A stretch of 52,229 bases of DNA. Source: Alphaproteobacteria bacterium. Lineage in GTDB: Bacteria; Pseudomonadota; Alphaproteobacteria; Bin95. The DNA is taken from positions 1-52,229 of the forward strand of contig JAJEIH010000137.1 in NCBI GenBank assembly GCA_022827685.1, written 5' to 3'. Below are positions 8,500 through 15,908 of the stretch, one piece after another. The notes beneath the pieces were generated by a model. It was not told where the DNA came from and made no database searches. It saw only the letters and a list, made by a program, of their open reading frames with translations. How positions within the stretch are numbered: the first letter of the stretch is position 1; each line of letters starts with the position of its first letter. A program made the translations under genes and the position numbers.

Positions 8500-9728
8500 C
8501 CGTCGCGGTCATCGTCAAGGGCTATCCGCGCCTCTCCGAGACGTTCATCGCGCAGGAAATCCTGGGTCTTGAGGAACGCGGCGTTGCCCAGCGCATCGTC
8601 TCGCTGCGCCGCCCGACCGATCCGGCCCGCCACCCGATGCACGAACGGATCGCCGCGCCGGTCCACTATCTGCCGGAATATGTGCGCGAGGAGCCGCGCC
8701 GCGTCTGGCGGGGCTGGCGGCGTGCGCGCCGCCTGCCGGGCTACCCCGCCGCCCGCGCCGCCTGGCTCCGCGACTGGCGGCGCGACCCGACGCCGAACCG
8801 GGGACGGCGCTTCGCCCAGGCGGCGGTGCTGGCGGCGGAACTGCCGGAGGACGTCGAGCGTTTCCACGTGCATTTCCTGCACACGCCCGCCTCGGTCGCC
8901 CGCTATGCGAGCCTGATGACCGGCCTGCCCTGGTCCTGCTCGGCCCATGCCAAGGACATCTGGACGACGCCCGAATGGGAGAAGCGCGAGAAGCTCGCGG
9001 CGTGCGAATGGCTCGCGACCTGCACAAGCGCGGGCGCTGCGCATCTGAAGTCGCTCGCGGCCGCGCCGGAGCGGGTGATGCTGGTCTATCACGGCCTCGA
9101 TCTCGGCCGTTTCCCCTCCCCGCCGGAGCGCGGCGCGCCCGACGGCAGCGACCCGGCCCGGCCCGTGGTCATCGCCTCGGTCGGCCGCGTGGTCGAGAAG
9201 AAAGGCTACGACACGCTGCTCGCGGCGCTTAGCCTGTTGCCGCCGGACCTGCACTGGCGTTTGGTGCATATCGGCGGCGGCAAGCTTGCCGGGCGGCTGG
9301 AGCGGGCGGCGGCGGGCCTGCCGGCCCGGTTCCTCGGCGCGCAGCCGCAGGACAGGGTCGTGGAGGAACTCCGCAAGGCGGACCTCTTCGCGCTTGCCTG
9401 CCGGATTGCCCCGGACGGCGACCGCGACGGCCTGCCCAACGTGCTGATGGAGGCGGCCTCGCAAGGCCTGCCGGCCGTTTCCACGCGGGTCTCGGCGGTG
9501 CCCGAATTCGTGCGCGCCGGCGAGACCGGGCTGCTGGTCGAGCCGGAGGACCCGCAGGCCCTTGCGGCGGCGCTCGCCGCGCTCATCCGCAACCCGGCAG
9601 AGAGGGCCGCCATGGGACGCGCGGCCCATATGCGCGTCAGCACGGCCTTTTCCTTCGAGGCCGGCATCGACCGGCTGGCAGAGCGCTTCGGGACACCGGC
9701 ATGCGCATTGCGTTCTATGCGCCGCTGA
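8496..9728 (+). CDS. GT4-family glycosyltransferase
   Basis: The 410-residue protein begins at a TTG that overlaps the previous stop as TTGA. The first residues, TVAVIVKGYPRLSETFIAQE, form the standard opening of exopolysaccharide-type GT4 enzymes. The C-terminal half has SVGRVVEKKGYDTLL (about 227-241), GDRDGLPNVLMEAASQGLP (about 309-327, with the E-x7-E-type donor site) and ETGLLVEPEDP. It is probably cytoplasmic or membrane-associated, adding a sugar during assembly of a surface glycan. It overlaps the next gene by 28 nt, so translation is coupled. Confidence 0.85.
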   Translation: MTVAVIVKGYPRLSETFIAQEILGLEERGVAQRIVSLRRPTDPARHPMHERIAAPVHYLPEYVREEPRRVWRGWRRARRLPGYPAARAAWLRDWRRDPTPNRGRRFAQAAVLAAELPEDVERFHVHFLHTPASVARYASLMTGLPWSCSAHAKDIWTTPEWEKREKLAACEWLATCTSAGAAHLKSLAAAPERVMLVYHGLDLGRFPSPPERGAPDGSDPARPVVIASVGRVVEKKGYDTLLAALSLLPPDLHWRLVHIGGGKLAGRLERAAAGLPARFLGAQPQDRVVEELRKADLFALACRIAPDGDRDGLPNVLMEAASQGLPAVSTRVSAVPEFVRAGETGLLVEPEDPQALAAALAALIRNPAERAAMGRAAHMRVSTAFSFEAGIDRLAERFGTPACALRSMRR

Positions 9729-10744
9729 AACCGCCGAACCATCCCGTGCCTTCGGGCGAAAGGCAGATTGCGCGGCTCTTCCTGCGCGCGCTGGAAGCGG
9801 CGGGCCACAAGCCCTTCCTTGCCTCGCGCTTCCGCCCGCTGGACAAGCGGGGCGACCCCCGCCGCCAGCAACGCCTCCGGGCGCTCGGGGGCAGGCTCGC
9901 CGGGCGTCTGGAGGCGCGCCTCCCCGCCTTCGACGTCTGGTTCACCTACCATCTCTACTACAAGGCGCCGGACTGGCTCGGGCCCCGCCTCTCGGCAGCG
10001 CGCGGCGCGGCCTACTGGGTAGCCGAAGCCTCGCACGCGCCAAAGCGCGCCGGCGGCCCCTGGGACATCGGGCACCGCGCGGTCGGGGATGCGATAGCCC
10101 GCGCCGACCGCCTCTTCTGCCTCAACCCGAACGACCGTGCCTGCCTCGCGCCGCTGGCCGCGCCGGACCGCCTCATCGACCTGGCGCCGTTTCTCGACGC
10201 CTCCGCCTGGCGGGCGGCGTCCTGCCGGGGCGACCCGCCTGTGCTGGTGACGGTCGCGATGATGCGCGAGGGCGCCAAGCTCGCCTCATACCGCCGGCTG
10301 GGCGCGGCGCTGGCGGTGCTGGACGACCTGCCCTGGCGGCTGCTCGTGGTGGGCGACGGGCCGGCGCGCGGGCAGGTCGAGGCGGCATTGCCGGCCGGGC
10401 GCATCTGCTGGCTCGGGAGGCGAAGCGAATCCGAATTGCCAGCCATCCTGGCGAATGCGGACCTCTTCGTCTGGCCGGCGGAGCGCGAGGCCATCGGCAT
10501 GGCCCTGCTGGAGGCCGCGGCCGCCGGCCTGCCGGTCGTGGCGGCGGACACGGACGGCGTGCCCGCCGTGGTGGCGCATGGCGAAACCGGCCTGCTGGCG
10601 CCGGCGGGCGATGCGGACGCCTTCGCCCGCTGCCTGCGGGTCCTGCTGACGGACCCGGACCGGCGGCGGGAGATGGGCGCGGCGGCCAGGAAGCGCGTGC
10701 TTGTCCGCCATGACATTGACCGGGCGGCAGCGGCGCTGGCATGA
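9701..10744 (+). CDS. GT4-family glycosyltransferase
   Basis: The 347-residue protein starts MRIAFYAPLKPPNHPVPSGE. It has a GT-B C-terminal domain with LLVVGDGPARGQVEAAL (about 213-229), an acidic donor motif in EREAIGMALLEAAAAGLPVV (about 261-280) and GETGLLAPAGDADAFA. The N-terminal domain is shorter than usual. The start overlaps the upstream gene by 28 nt and the stop shares ATGA with the next gene. It is part of the same glycan operon; acceptor and donor cannot be predicted. Confidence 0.85.
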   Translation: MRIAFYAPLKPPNHPVPSGERQIARLFLRALEAAGHKPFLASRFRPLDKRGDPRRQQRLRALGGRLAGRLEARLPAFDVWFTYHLYYKAPDWLGPRLSAARGAAYWVAEASHAPKRAGGPWDIGHRAVGDAIARADRLFCLNPNDRACLAPLAAPDRLIDLAPFLDASAWRAASCRGDPPVLVTVAMMREGAKLASYRRLGAALAVLDDLPWRLLVVGDGPARGQVEAALPAGRICWLGRRSESELPAILANADLFVWPAEREAIGMALLEAAAAGLPVVAADTDGVPAVVAHGETGLLAPAGDADAFARCLRVLLTDPDRRREMGAAARKRVLVRHDIDRAAAALA

Positions 10745-11328
10745 CGCTGCTCGCCCTCATCCGTCACGGGCCTACTGCCTGGAACCGGGAAAAACGGGTC
10801 CAGGGGCGGCGCGACATACCCCTCGATGCCGAGGGCGTGGCGGAGGTTGCGCGCTGGAAATTGCCGCCGGCCTTCTCCTCTTTCGACTGGGCGGCGAGCC
10901 CGCTTGCCCGCGCGCGGCGCACGGCGGCGGTGCTGGCCGGCGGCGCGGTTCCGTGCGCGCCGGCGCTCATCGAGATGGACTGGGGCGACTGGGAAGGCCG
11001 GCGGTTGGCCGAACTCCGCGCCGAACTCGGGCCTGAGATGGCCGAAAACGAGGCGCGCGGCCTCGACTTCCTGCCGCCCGGCGGCGAGAGCCCGCGCATG
11101 GTCCAGCGCCGTCTCGCGCCCTGGCTCGGGGAGGTCGCCCGCCGCGGCAGGCCGACGGTCGCGGTCGTCCATCGCGGCGTGATTCGCGCGCTCTACGCCG
11201 CAGCCGCCGGATGGGACATGCTGGAACCGCCGCCCCGCGCACTCTCCTCGCCGGCGGCGCATCTGTTCGAAGTCGCGCCAGGCGGACGGCCGCGGCTCCG
11301 CTGCCTCGATGTGCAGGCGTTCCGATGA
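10741..11328 (+). CDS. histidine phosphatase superfamily protein
   Basis: The 195-residue protein has the phosphoglycerate-mutase-like LIRHGPTAWN signature (catalytic His9), the acidic residue in IEMDWGDWEG (Glu78) and the second His in VAVVHRGVIRA (His144). All three active-site elements are therefore present. The length fits small-molecule phosphatases such as alpha-ribazole or sugar-phosphate phosphatases. Both ends overlap neighbouring glycosyltransferase genes by ATGA, so a role in dephosphorylating a sugar-phosphate intermediate of the same pathway is a reasonable inference. Confidence 0.85.
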   Translation: MTLLALIRHGPTAWNREKRVQGRRDIPLDAEGVAEVARWKLPPAFSSFDWAASPLARARRTAAVLAGGAVPCAPALIEMDWGDWEGRRLAELRAELGPEMAENEARGLDFLPPGGESPRMVQRRLAPWLGEVARRGRPTVAVVHRGVIRALYAAAAGWDMLEPPPRALSSPAAHLFEVAPGGRPRLRCLDVQAFR

Positions 11329-12458
11329 AGGTCTTCTTCTGGGTCCAGCATCTGCTCGGCATCGGCCATCTGCGCCGGACGCTGTCGCTGGCGAGGGCGG
11401 CGGCCGCAGCCGGCATCGAAACGGTTGTCGCCTCGGGCGGCCTGCCGGTGCCCGGCGCCGATCCCGGCGGGGCGAAGCTGGTGCAGCTTCCTCCGGTGCG
11501 CGCCGTGGACCGCTATTTCAAGCAACTGGCCGACGAGCGGGACCGGCCCATCGACGACGCCTGGCGCGGCAAGCGAAAGGCGGCGCTGTTCAAGGCCTAT
11601 GAGAAAGCGCGGCCGGATGCGCTGGTTACGGAGCTTTTCCCCTTCGGCCGCCGGCAGTTGCGGTTCGAACTGGAGCCGCTGCTGGCGCGGGCGAAGGCCG
11701 ACGGCTGCACGACCGTCTCCTCGGTGCGCGACATTCTGGTCGAGCCGGACAAGCCCGAGCGCATCGGCGAGATGCTGGAGCGGGTGAAGCACTGGTACGA
11801 TCTGGTGCTGGTCCACGGCGACCCGGCCTTCGTGCCGTTCGATGTGACCTTTCCCGGCCTCGACCGGATCGCGCCGCTCGTGCGCTATACCGGCTACACG
11901 GTGGACCGGGCCGACGCCCCACCTGGCGGCGACGACGGCGAGGGCGAAGTGCTGGTCTCGGCCGGGGGCGGGGCGGTCGGCGAGCCGCTGCTGCGCGCCG
12001 CGCTTGCCGCCCGCCCGCTCTCGGCCGCCCGCGACCGCCGCTGGCGCTTCCTCGTCGGCGAAGGGCTGCCGGACGCCGTGTTTTCCGACCTCGTGCGCGC
12101 CGCGCCCTCCGGCGTCATCGTCGAACGCGCCCGGCCCGATTTCCAGGCGCTGCTCGCCCGCGCGCATCTCTCGGTCTCCCAGGGCGGCTACAACACGGTG
12201 ATGGAAGTGCTGGCGGCGGGGCTCCGCGCGGTCGTCGCGCCCTATGCGGGCGGGCATGAGAGCGAACAGACCCTGCGCGCCCATGCGCTCGCGGAGCGCG
12301 GGGCCCTGCAGGTCGTGGCCGAGGACGAGCTGTCGCCGGAGCGCCTGGCCGCCGCCATAGACAGGGCGCTCGCCGGCCCGCAGCTGTCCACCGCCGGTAT
12401 CGACCTTGGCGGCATTGCCGCGACGATCGCCCTGTTGCAGGGCCTCGATGGCCGCTGA
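11325..12458 (+). CDS. MurG-like glycosyltransferase, paralogue of the first operon gene
   Basis: The 377-residue protein starts MKVFFWVQHLLGIGHLRR, matching the GHLRR opening of the gene at 7294. Its C-terminal half has LVSAGGGAVG and SVSQGGYNTVMEVLAAGL (about 284-301) and then a glycine- and His-Glu-rich donor loop, GGHESEQ. It overlaps the upstream stop by ATGA and the downstream gene by 11 nt. The two paralogues in one operon suggest successive, related sugar additions or a two-subunit enzyme. Confidence 0.8.
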   Translation: MKVFFWVQHLLGIGHLRRTLSLARAAAAAGIETVVASGGLPVPGADPGGAKLVQLPPVRAVDRYFKQLADERDRPIDDAWRGKRKAALFKAYEKARPDALVTELFPFGRRQLRFELEPLLARAKADGCTTVSSVRDILVEPDKPERIGEMLERVKHWYDLVLVHGDPAFVPFDVTFPGLDRIAPLVRYTGYTVDRADAPPGGDDGEGEVLVSAGGGAVGEPLLRAALAARPLSAARDRRWRFLVGEGLPDAVFSDLVRAAPSGVIVERARPDFQALLARAHLSVSQGGYNTVMEVLAAGLRAVVAPYAGGHESEQTLRAHALAERGALQVVAEDELSPERLAAAIDRALAGPQLSTAGIDLGGIAATIALLQGLDGR

Positions 12459-13158
12459 CCCCTGGCAGGCGCTGGCCGACGAGCTCGACCTCTGGCCGGA
12501 GCCCGCGGAATTCTGGTGGCGCGATGACGACGCCGCAGCCTGGTCGCCCGCACTGGAACGGCTGGTCGAGGCGCTCGACGGCGTTCCCTTTGCGCTTGCG
12601 GTCATTCCCGCGGAGGCCGCCGCCGACCTCCCGGGCGCGATCCTCCAACATGGGTGGCGGCACGGAAACCATGCCGGCCCGGCGGAGAAGAAGGCCGAGT
12701 TCGGCCCCCACAGGCCGCAGGAAACCATGCTGGCCGAGCTGGAGGCCGGTCGGGAGCGGCTCGAAGCGCTGTATGGCGGGCGCTTTCTAGCGGTCCTCGC
12801 GCCGCCCTGGAACCGGATCGAGCCGGCGCTGGCGGCGCGGCTGCCGGCGGCGGGCTGGCGGGGCCTCTCGGTTTTCCGCCCGCGCCGAAGCCCGTTCGAG
12901 ACCAACGCCCATGTCGATCCGGTGGCCTGGCGCACCCATCGCGGCTTTCGCGGCGAGGCCGAGGCGCTGGGCGACATCGCCGCCCATCTCCGCGCCCGGC
13001 GGACAGGAACGGTGGACCGGAGCGAGCCCACCGGCATCCTCTCCCACCACCTTGTCGCCGACGAGGCGGGCTTTGCCTTCTTCCGCGAATTCGCCCGCTT
13101 CGTCGCGGCCCATCCCCGCGCCGACTGGCGGGACCCCGCAACGCTCTGGCCGGGTTGA
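12448..13158 (+). CDS. polysaccharide deacetylase-like protein
   Basis: The 236-residue protein has motifs resembling the NodB fold: an acidic WWRDDDA (23-29), a His-rich HGWRHGNH (68-75) and APPWNRI near 128-134. This suggests a metal-dependent amidase/deacetylase core, although the spacing is not that of classical NodB and there is no signal peptide. It is the last gene of the glycan operon. It could trim acetyl groups from an amino sugar on a cytoplasmic intermediate. Confidence 0.7.
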   Translation: MAADPWQALADELDLWPEPAEFWWRDDDAAAWSPALERLVEALDGVPFALAVIPAEAAADLPGAILQHGWRHGNHAGPAEKKAEFGPHRPQETMLAELEAGRERLEALYGGRFLAVLAPPWNRIEPALAARLPAAGWRGLSVFRPRRSPFETNAHVDPVAWRTHRGFRGEAEALGDIAAHLRARRTGTVDRSEPTGILSHHLVADEAGFAFFREFARFVAAHPRADWRDPATLWPG

Positions 13159-13173
13159 ACCATCCGGGCCAAG

Positions 13174-13203
13174 TTGTAGTTTTGCAGCAAACCGCTGTAT
13201 CTC
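13174..13203 (+). promoter_or_regulatory. possible sigma70 promoter of the Rrf2 gene with internal palindrome
   Basis: TTGTAG (13174-13179) and TATCTC (13198-13203) are 18 nt apart. The spacer contains the palindrome TTTGCAGCAAA (13181-13191). It sits 78-107 nt before the Rrf2 start. This is weak, pattern-only evidence; autoregulation is possible. Confidence 0.25.
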
Positions 13204-13280
13204 TCACTCAGCGCATCGTCCTGCGGATCATCTGCGGCTTGTCGGACAAACCCGACGCCCAACCCTGCGAGGCCGGCTAC

Positions 13281-13739
13281 ATGAAAATGACGCGATACAG
13301 CGATTACTCCCTGAGGACGCTCATCTATCTCGGTCTCCACCGCGACCGGCGCTGCACGATCCGGGAAATCGCCGGCGCCTACGGCATCTCGGAAAACCAC
13401 CTGATGAAACTGGTCCACCAGCTGGGTCGGGAGGGCTTCGTCAGGACGACCCGGGGGAAGAAGGGCGGCATCGAACTTGCCATGCCGGCGCGCGAGATCG
13501 GCGTGGGCGCGGTGCTTCGCGCAATGGAAGGGAATTTCCACCTGGTCGAATGTTTCAAGGAAGGCGGGAACACCTGCCCGATCGCGGGGCCCTGCGTGTT
13601 GAGCGGGGTTCTGGACGAGGCCCTGCAAGCCTTCATGGAGGTGCTCGACCGACATACGCTTGAGGACCTTCTGGTCCCGTCGCATGCGCTCGGCCGGATA
13701 TTCGCGGCCAGGCAGGAGGCGTCACTCCGCCTGCAATAA
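13281..13739 (+). CDS. nsrR: Rrf2-family NsrR-type nitric oxide-sensing repressor
   Basis: The 152-residue protein has an N-terminal winged HTH (MTRYSDYSLRTLIYLGLH, then TIREIAGAYGISENHLMKLV). It carries three cysteines, C91, C99 and C105, in the context ECFKEGGNTCPIAGPC, the NsrR iron-sulfur ligand pattern rather than the IscR spacing. NsrR proteins release DNA when their cluster reacts with NO and control nitrite/NO metabolism. The convergent neighbour is copper nitrite reductase, which fits. An ATG two codons in (13287) is an alternative start. Confidence 0.85.
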   Translation: MKMTRYSDYSLRTLIYLGLHRDRRCTIREIAGAYGISENHLMKLVHQLGREGFVRTTRGKKGGIELAMPAREIGVGAVLRAMEGNFHLVECFKEGGNTCPIAGPCVLSGVLDEALQAFMEVLDRHTLEDLLVPSHALGRIFAARQEASLRLQ

Positions 13740-13745
13740 GCGGCT

Positions 13746-13786
13746 CGCCGGGCGCGGCGTTCGGCCCCGGCGCGTCGGCTTTTTTC
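13746..13786 (+). terminator. possible terminator after nsrR
   Basis: A 7-bp stem CGCCGGG (13746-13752) / CCCGGCG (13766-13772) with a 13-nt loop is followed eight bases later by a T-run (13780-13785). The gap before the T-run makes it imperfect. Confidence 0.35.
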
Positions 13787-13829
13787 GGAGCCGCAGGTGA
13801 CAGGCTTGCCGCGCTGGTGGTAGAGGGTG

Positions 13830-13932
13830 AATGGGCGGCGCTGCGCGGTTGCGCCGCCCGTGCAGCGGCAGGGTGGGCTGGAGGAGCGCCTTCCCTGCCG
13901 TCTGCCGGGGGTGAACGCCGCGAATGCGGCGG
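13830..13932. other. two strong hairpins between convergent nsrR and nirK
   Basis: GGGCGGCG..CGCCGCCC (about 13830-13857) and CGCCGC-gaat-GCGGCG (about 13917-13932) are near-perfect stems just beyond the nirK stop on the minus strand. Neither has a T-run. They are probably mRNA 3'-end structures for nirK. Confidence 0.4.
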
Positions 13933-13954
13933 GCGGCCCTGCCGCCGGAGCCGC

Positions 13955-15076
13955 CTATGCCGGAATCGGTCCCGGAGCCTGGACCTGCGCCATCAGGTCG
14001 TCGTCCCAGTCCCCGTCGACCACGACATGGGCGAGCGCCCCCAGTTGCACGGCCTCGATGAGGTTGTGCGAGAGGTACACATACACGCCCGGCTGCCGGA
14101 AGGTGTAGAGCGCCGCGCCCGCCGAGCCGCCCCGGATGAACCAAGTCTCGAGGCCTTCCATCGGCGGATCGATGAACGAGCCTTCCTCCCAGACATAGTC
14201 GCCGTGGCCGCCGATGAGGTGCGGCCTCGAATCGCGGTTGGCCTGGGAGTGGACGAACAGCACCGACTCGCCGACCGCGGCCGTCAGCGCATTGTCGCCT
14301 GTGAGCGCGCCGACCTTGCCGTTCATCACGACATGGGTGGGCGTGAGCGTCCGCATCACGTCCAGCACATCGGCCATCGCGTCGCTGTGCGACTCATATT
14401 GCATGTAGTCGCCATCGGCGTTCCGCGGCACGTAGAAGTCCTGCTCGCCGACATAATAGACCTTGTCGTAGCGGACGGGATTGCCGTTGCGGTCCTTCAG
14501 CCCGTCCCTCGGCAGCACCATGACCGCGCCGTTCATGCCGGAAACCACGTGGTAGGGAATCATGATCCCGCCCGGAGCGCAGTGGTAGATGAAGGTGCCG
14601 GCCTTGATCGCCTTCCAGCGCAGCACGACCTGTTCGCCCGGCTGGACGAGCGTGAGGCCGCCGCCGCCGAGCGCGCCCGTGGAGGCGTGGAAGTCGATAT
14701 TGTGCTCCATCACGTTGGTCGAAGGGTTTTTCAGCGTGAGCTCGATGTAGTCGCCCTCATGGCAGACCATCAGCGGGCCCGGGATGGAACCGTTGAACGA
14801 AAGCGCGTTCAGCACGGTTCCGTCGTCGTCGATCTCCCGCTTTTCCTCGTGGACGACCAGTTCCACCTCGATGATCTTCGGGCCTCCGCTGGCGACCTGC
14901 TCGTGCGCGGGCGCGAAGGGAGGCGCCACGAGTTCCTGCTTGACCCGGGGCAGGCTGTCGAGGTCGGCCTTGACCGCGGCGCTGCCGGTGGAGGCCTTCA
15001 CGATGGGGCTCATGGCGGACATAGCGCCCAGTGTGCCGCCGGCGGTCAGGACCTGGCGTCTGTTCAGCTGTAGCAT
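13955..15076 (-). CDS. nirK: copper-containing nitrite reductase
   Basis: The 373-residue protein has a Tat-like leader ([10 protein letters not shown], 5-14) that sends it to the periplasm, where it reduces nitrite to NO. Two cupredoxin domains carry a full ligand set. The type 1 copper ligands are His125, Cys166, His176 and Met181. The type 2 copper ligands are His130, His165 and His286. Catalytic Asp128 and His248 are also present. AGGAG lies upstream of the ATG at 15076. Convergent nsrR and an AT-rich imperfect palindrome about 110 nt upstream suggest NO-responsive control. No nor genes are in the window. Confidence 0.95.
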   Translation of the reverse strand: MLQLNRRQVLTAGGTLGAMSAMSPIVKASTGSAAVKADLDSLPRVKQELVAPPFAPAHEQVASGGPKIIEVELVVHEEKREIDDDGTVLNALSFNGSIPGPLMVCHEGDYIELTLKNPSTNVMEHNIDFHASTGALGGGGLTLVQPGEQVVLRWKAIKAGTFIYHCAPGGIMIPYHVVSGMNGAVMVLPRDGLKDRNGNPVRYDKVYYVGEQDFYVPRNADGDYMQYESHSDAMADVLDVMRTLTPTHVVMNGKVGALTGDNALTAAVGESVLFVHSQANRDSRPHLIGGHGDYVWEEGSFIDPPMEGLETWFIRGGSAGAALYTFRQPGVYVYLSHNLIEAVQLGALAHVVVDGDWDDDLMAQVQAPGPIPA

Positions 15077-15182
15077 GGCTCGCGTCTCCTATCTGCTGTT
15101 GCCCGGCAGCCCGGTTTCGATGCGCCCAAACGCGGACCGAGCTTGCAGGCGGCGCATTCGCGATCCGCAGATGAGGAACTAT

Positions 15183-15205
15183 AATATGTATTATTGATAT
15201 AGGTT
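15183..15205 (-). promoter_or_regulatory. candidate NsrR/NNR-type operator upstream of nirK
   Basis: AATATGTAT-tattg-ATATAGGTT is an imperfect inverted repeat (6 of 9 positions) in a sharply AT-rich patch of an otherwise GC-rich region. It resembles the AT-rich half-sites used by NsrR. It lies 107-129 nt before the nirK start and could also affect the rightward gene. Confidence 0.4.
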
Positions 15206-15350
15206 ATTGAATGTCAAGCAGGAACCGGCGCTTGTCCGAAGGCGGAATTGCGGCGGCGGGCGGAATCGCGCAGACTCGAAAAAAGGTCCGGTGCAGAAGG
15301 GGGGCCGCGCGATCTCGACGACGGCGGAAGCGGCCGCGCCAACGGGCGGC

Positions 15351-15845
15351 ATGGCCTTGGGTTATCCGGCCCGCACGCTCTGGCCGGACTATACACGCGC
15401 GGGCATCGGGCTGGCGATTGCGCTGCTGCCCATGCCGTGGGTGCCGCCCGGCAGTTTCGGCAATTGGCTGCTCGGCCTGCTGGCGCTGCTGTTCGGCGGC
15501 TTCGCGGTGATGACCTGGGTGAAACATCGCTCGACGGTGCAGATGAACCCGGCGGGCATACGGATTCTCGGTCCCGTCGGCCGCACGATTGCCTGGGAGG
15601 CGCTCGACCGGCTGGCGCTGCGCTTCTATTCGACCCGCAAGGAGCGCGGCCACGGCTGGATGCAGTTGAAGCTTTCGGGCGGCGGGACGACGATCACCAT
15701 CGACTCCAACCTGGACCGCTTCAATCTCGTCGCTGCGCGGGCGGCGCGGGCGGCGGCGGAAAATGCGCTGGCGCCCGACCCCACGACACTCGCCAATCTG
15801 GAAGCGATCGGCGTCTGGCCGGTCGATCTCGAGGCGGGGCGGTGA
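15351..15845 (+). CDS. hypothetical membrane protein, two TM helices plus a possible PH-like domain
   Basis: The 164-residue protein has two hydrophobic segments near the N-terminus (about GIGLAIALLPMPWV and WLLGLLALLFGGFAVM). They are followed by a soluble beta-rich part (VQMNPAGIRILGPVGRTIAW, then ITIDSNLDRFNLV) that resembles the bacterial PH-like domains of small membrane proteins. This assignment is by pattern only. The ATG at 15351 is chosen because the TM segments follow closely; a TTG at 15207 would add a basic, unstructured leader. It may belong to the ABC-importer operon, starting 55 nt upstream of the duplicated leader. Confidence 0.6.
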   Translation: MALGYPARTLWPDYTRAGIGLAIALLPMPWVPPGSFGNWLLGLLALLFGGFAVMTWVKHRSTVQMNPAGIRILGPVGRTIAWEALDRLALRFYSTRKERGHGWMQLKLSGGGTTITIDSNLDRFNLVAARAARAAAENALAPDPTTLANLEAIGVWPVDLEAGR

Positions 15846-15850
15846 ACGCA

Positions 15851-15908
15851 CGCATTATCGAGGCCGCGCGTTGAGCGCGCGCATTATCGAGGCCGCGCGT
15901 TGAGCGCG
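15851..15908 (+). repeat. perfect 29-bp tandem duplication across the ABC ATPase start
   Basis: The 29-nt unit beginning cgcattatcgaggccgcgcg occurs at 15851-15879 and again, identically, at 15880-15908. Each copy contains TTGAGCGCG, the TTG start of the downstream ATPase, so the duplication creates a 10-codon decoy frame (TTG at 15871 to TGA at 15903) just before the true start at 15900. Confidence 0.95.

Noticed and set aside
11193-13685. 830-codon minus-strand frame antisense to the glycan operon and nsrR
   Set aside because: It has no recognisable domains and overlaps four well-supported plus-strand genes with overlapping start/stop signals.
15207-15350. TTG-initiated N-terminal extension of the membrane protein gene
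   Set aside because: The extra 48 residues are basic and unstructured, and the first helix follows naturally from the ATG at 15351.
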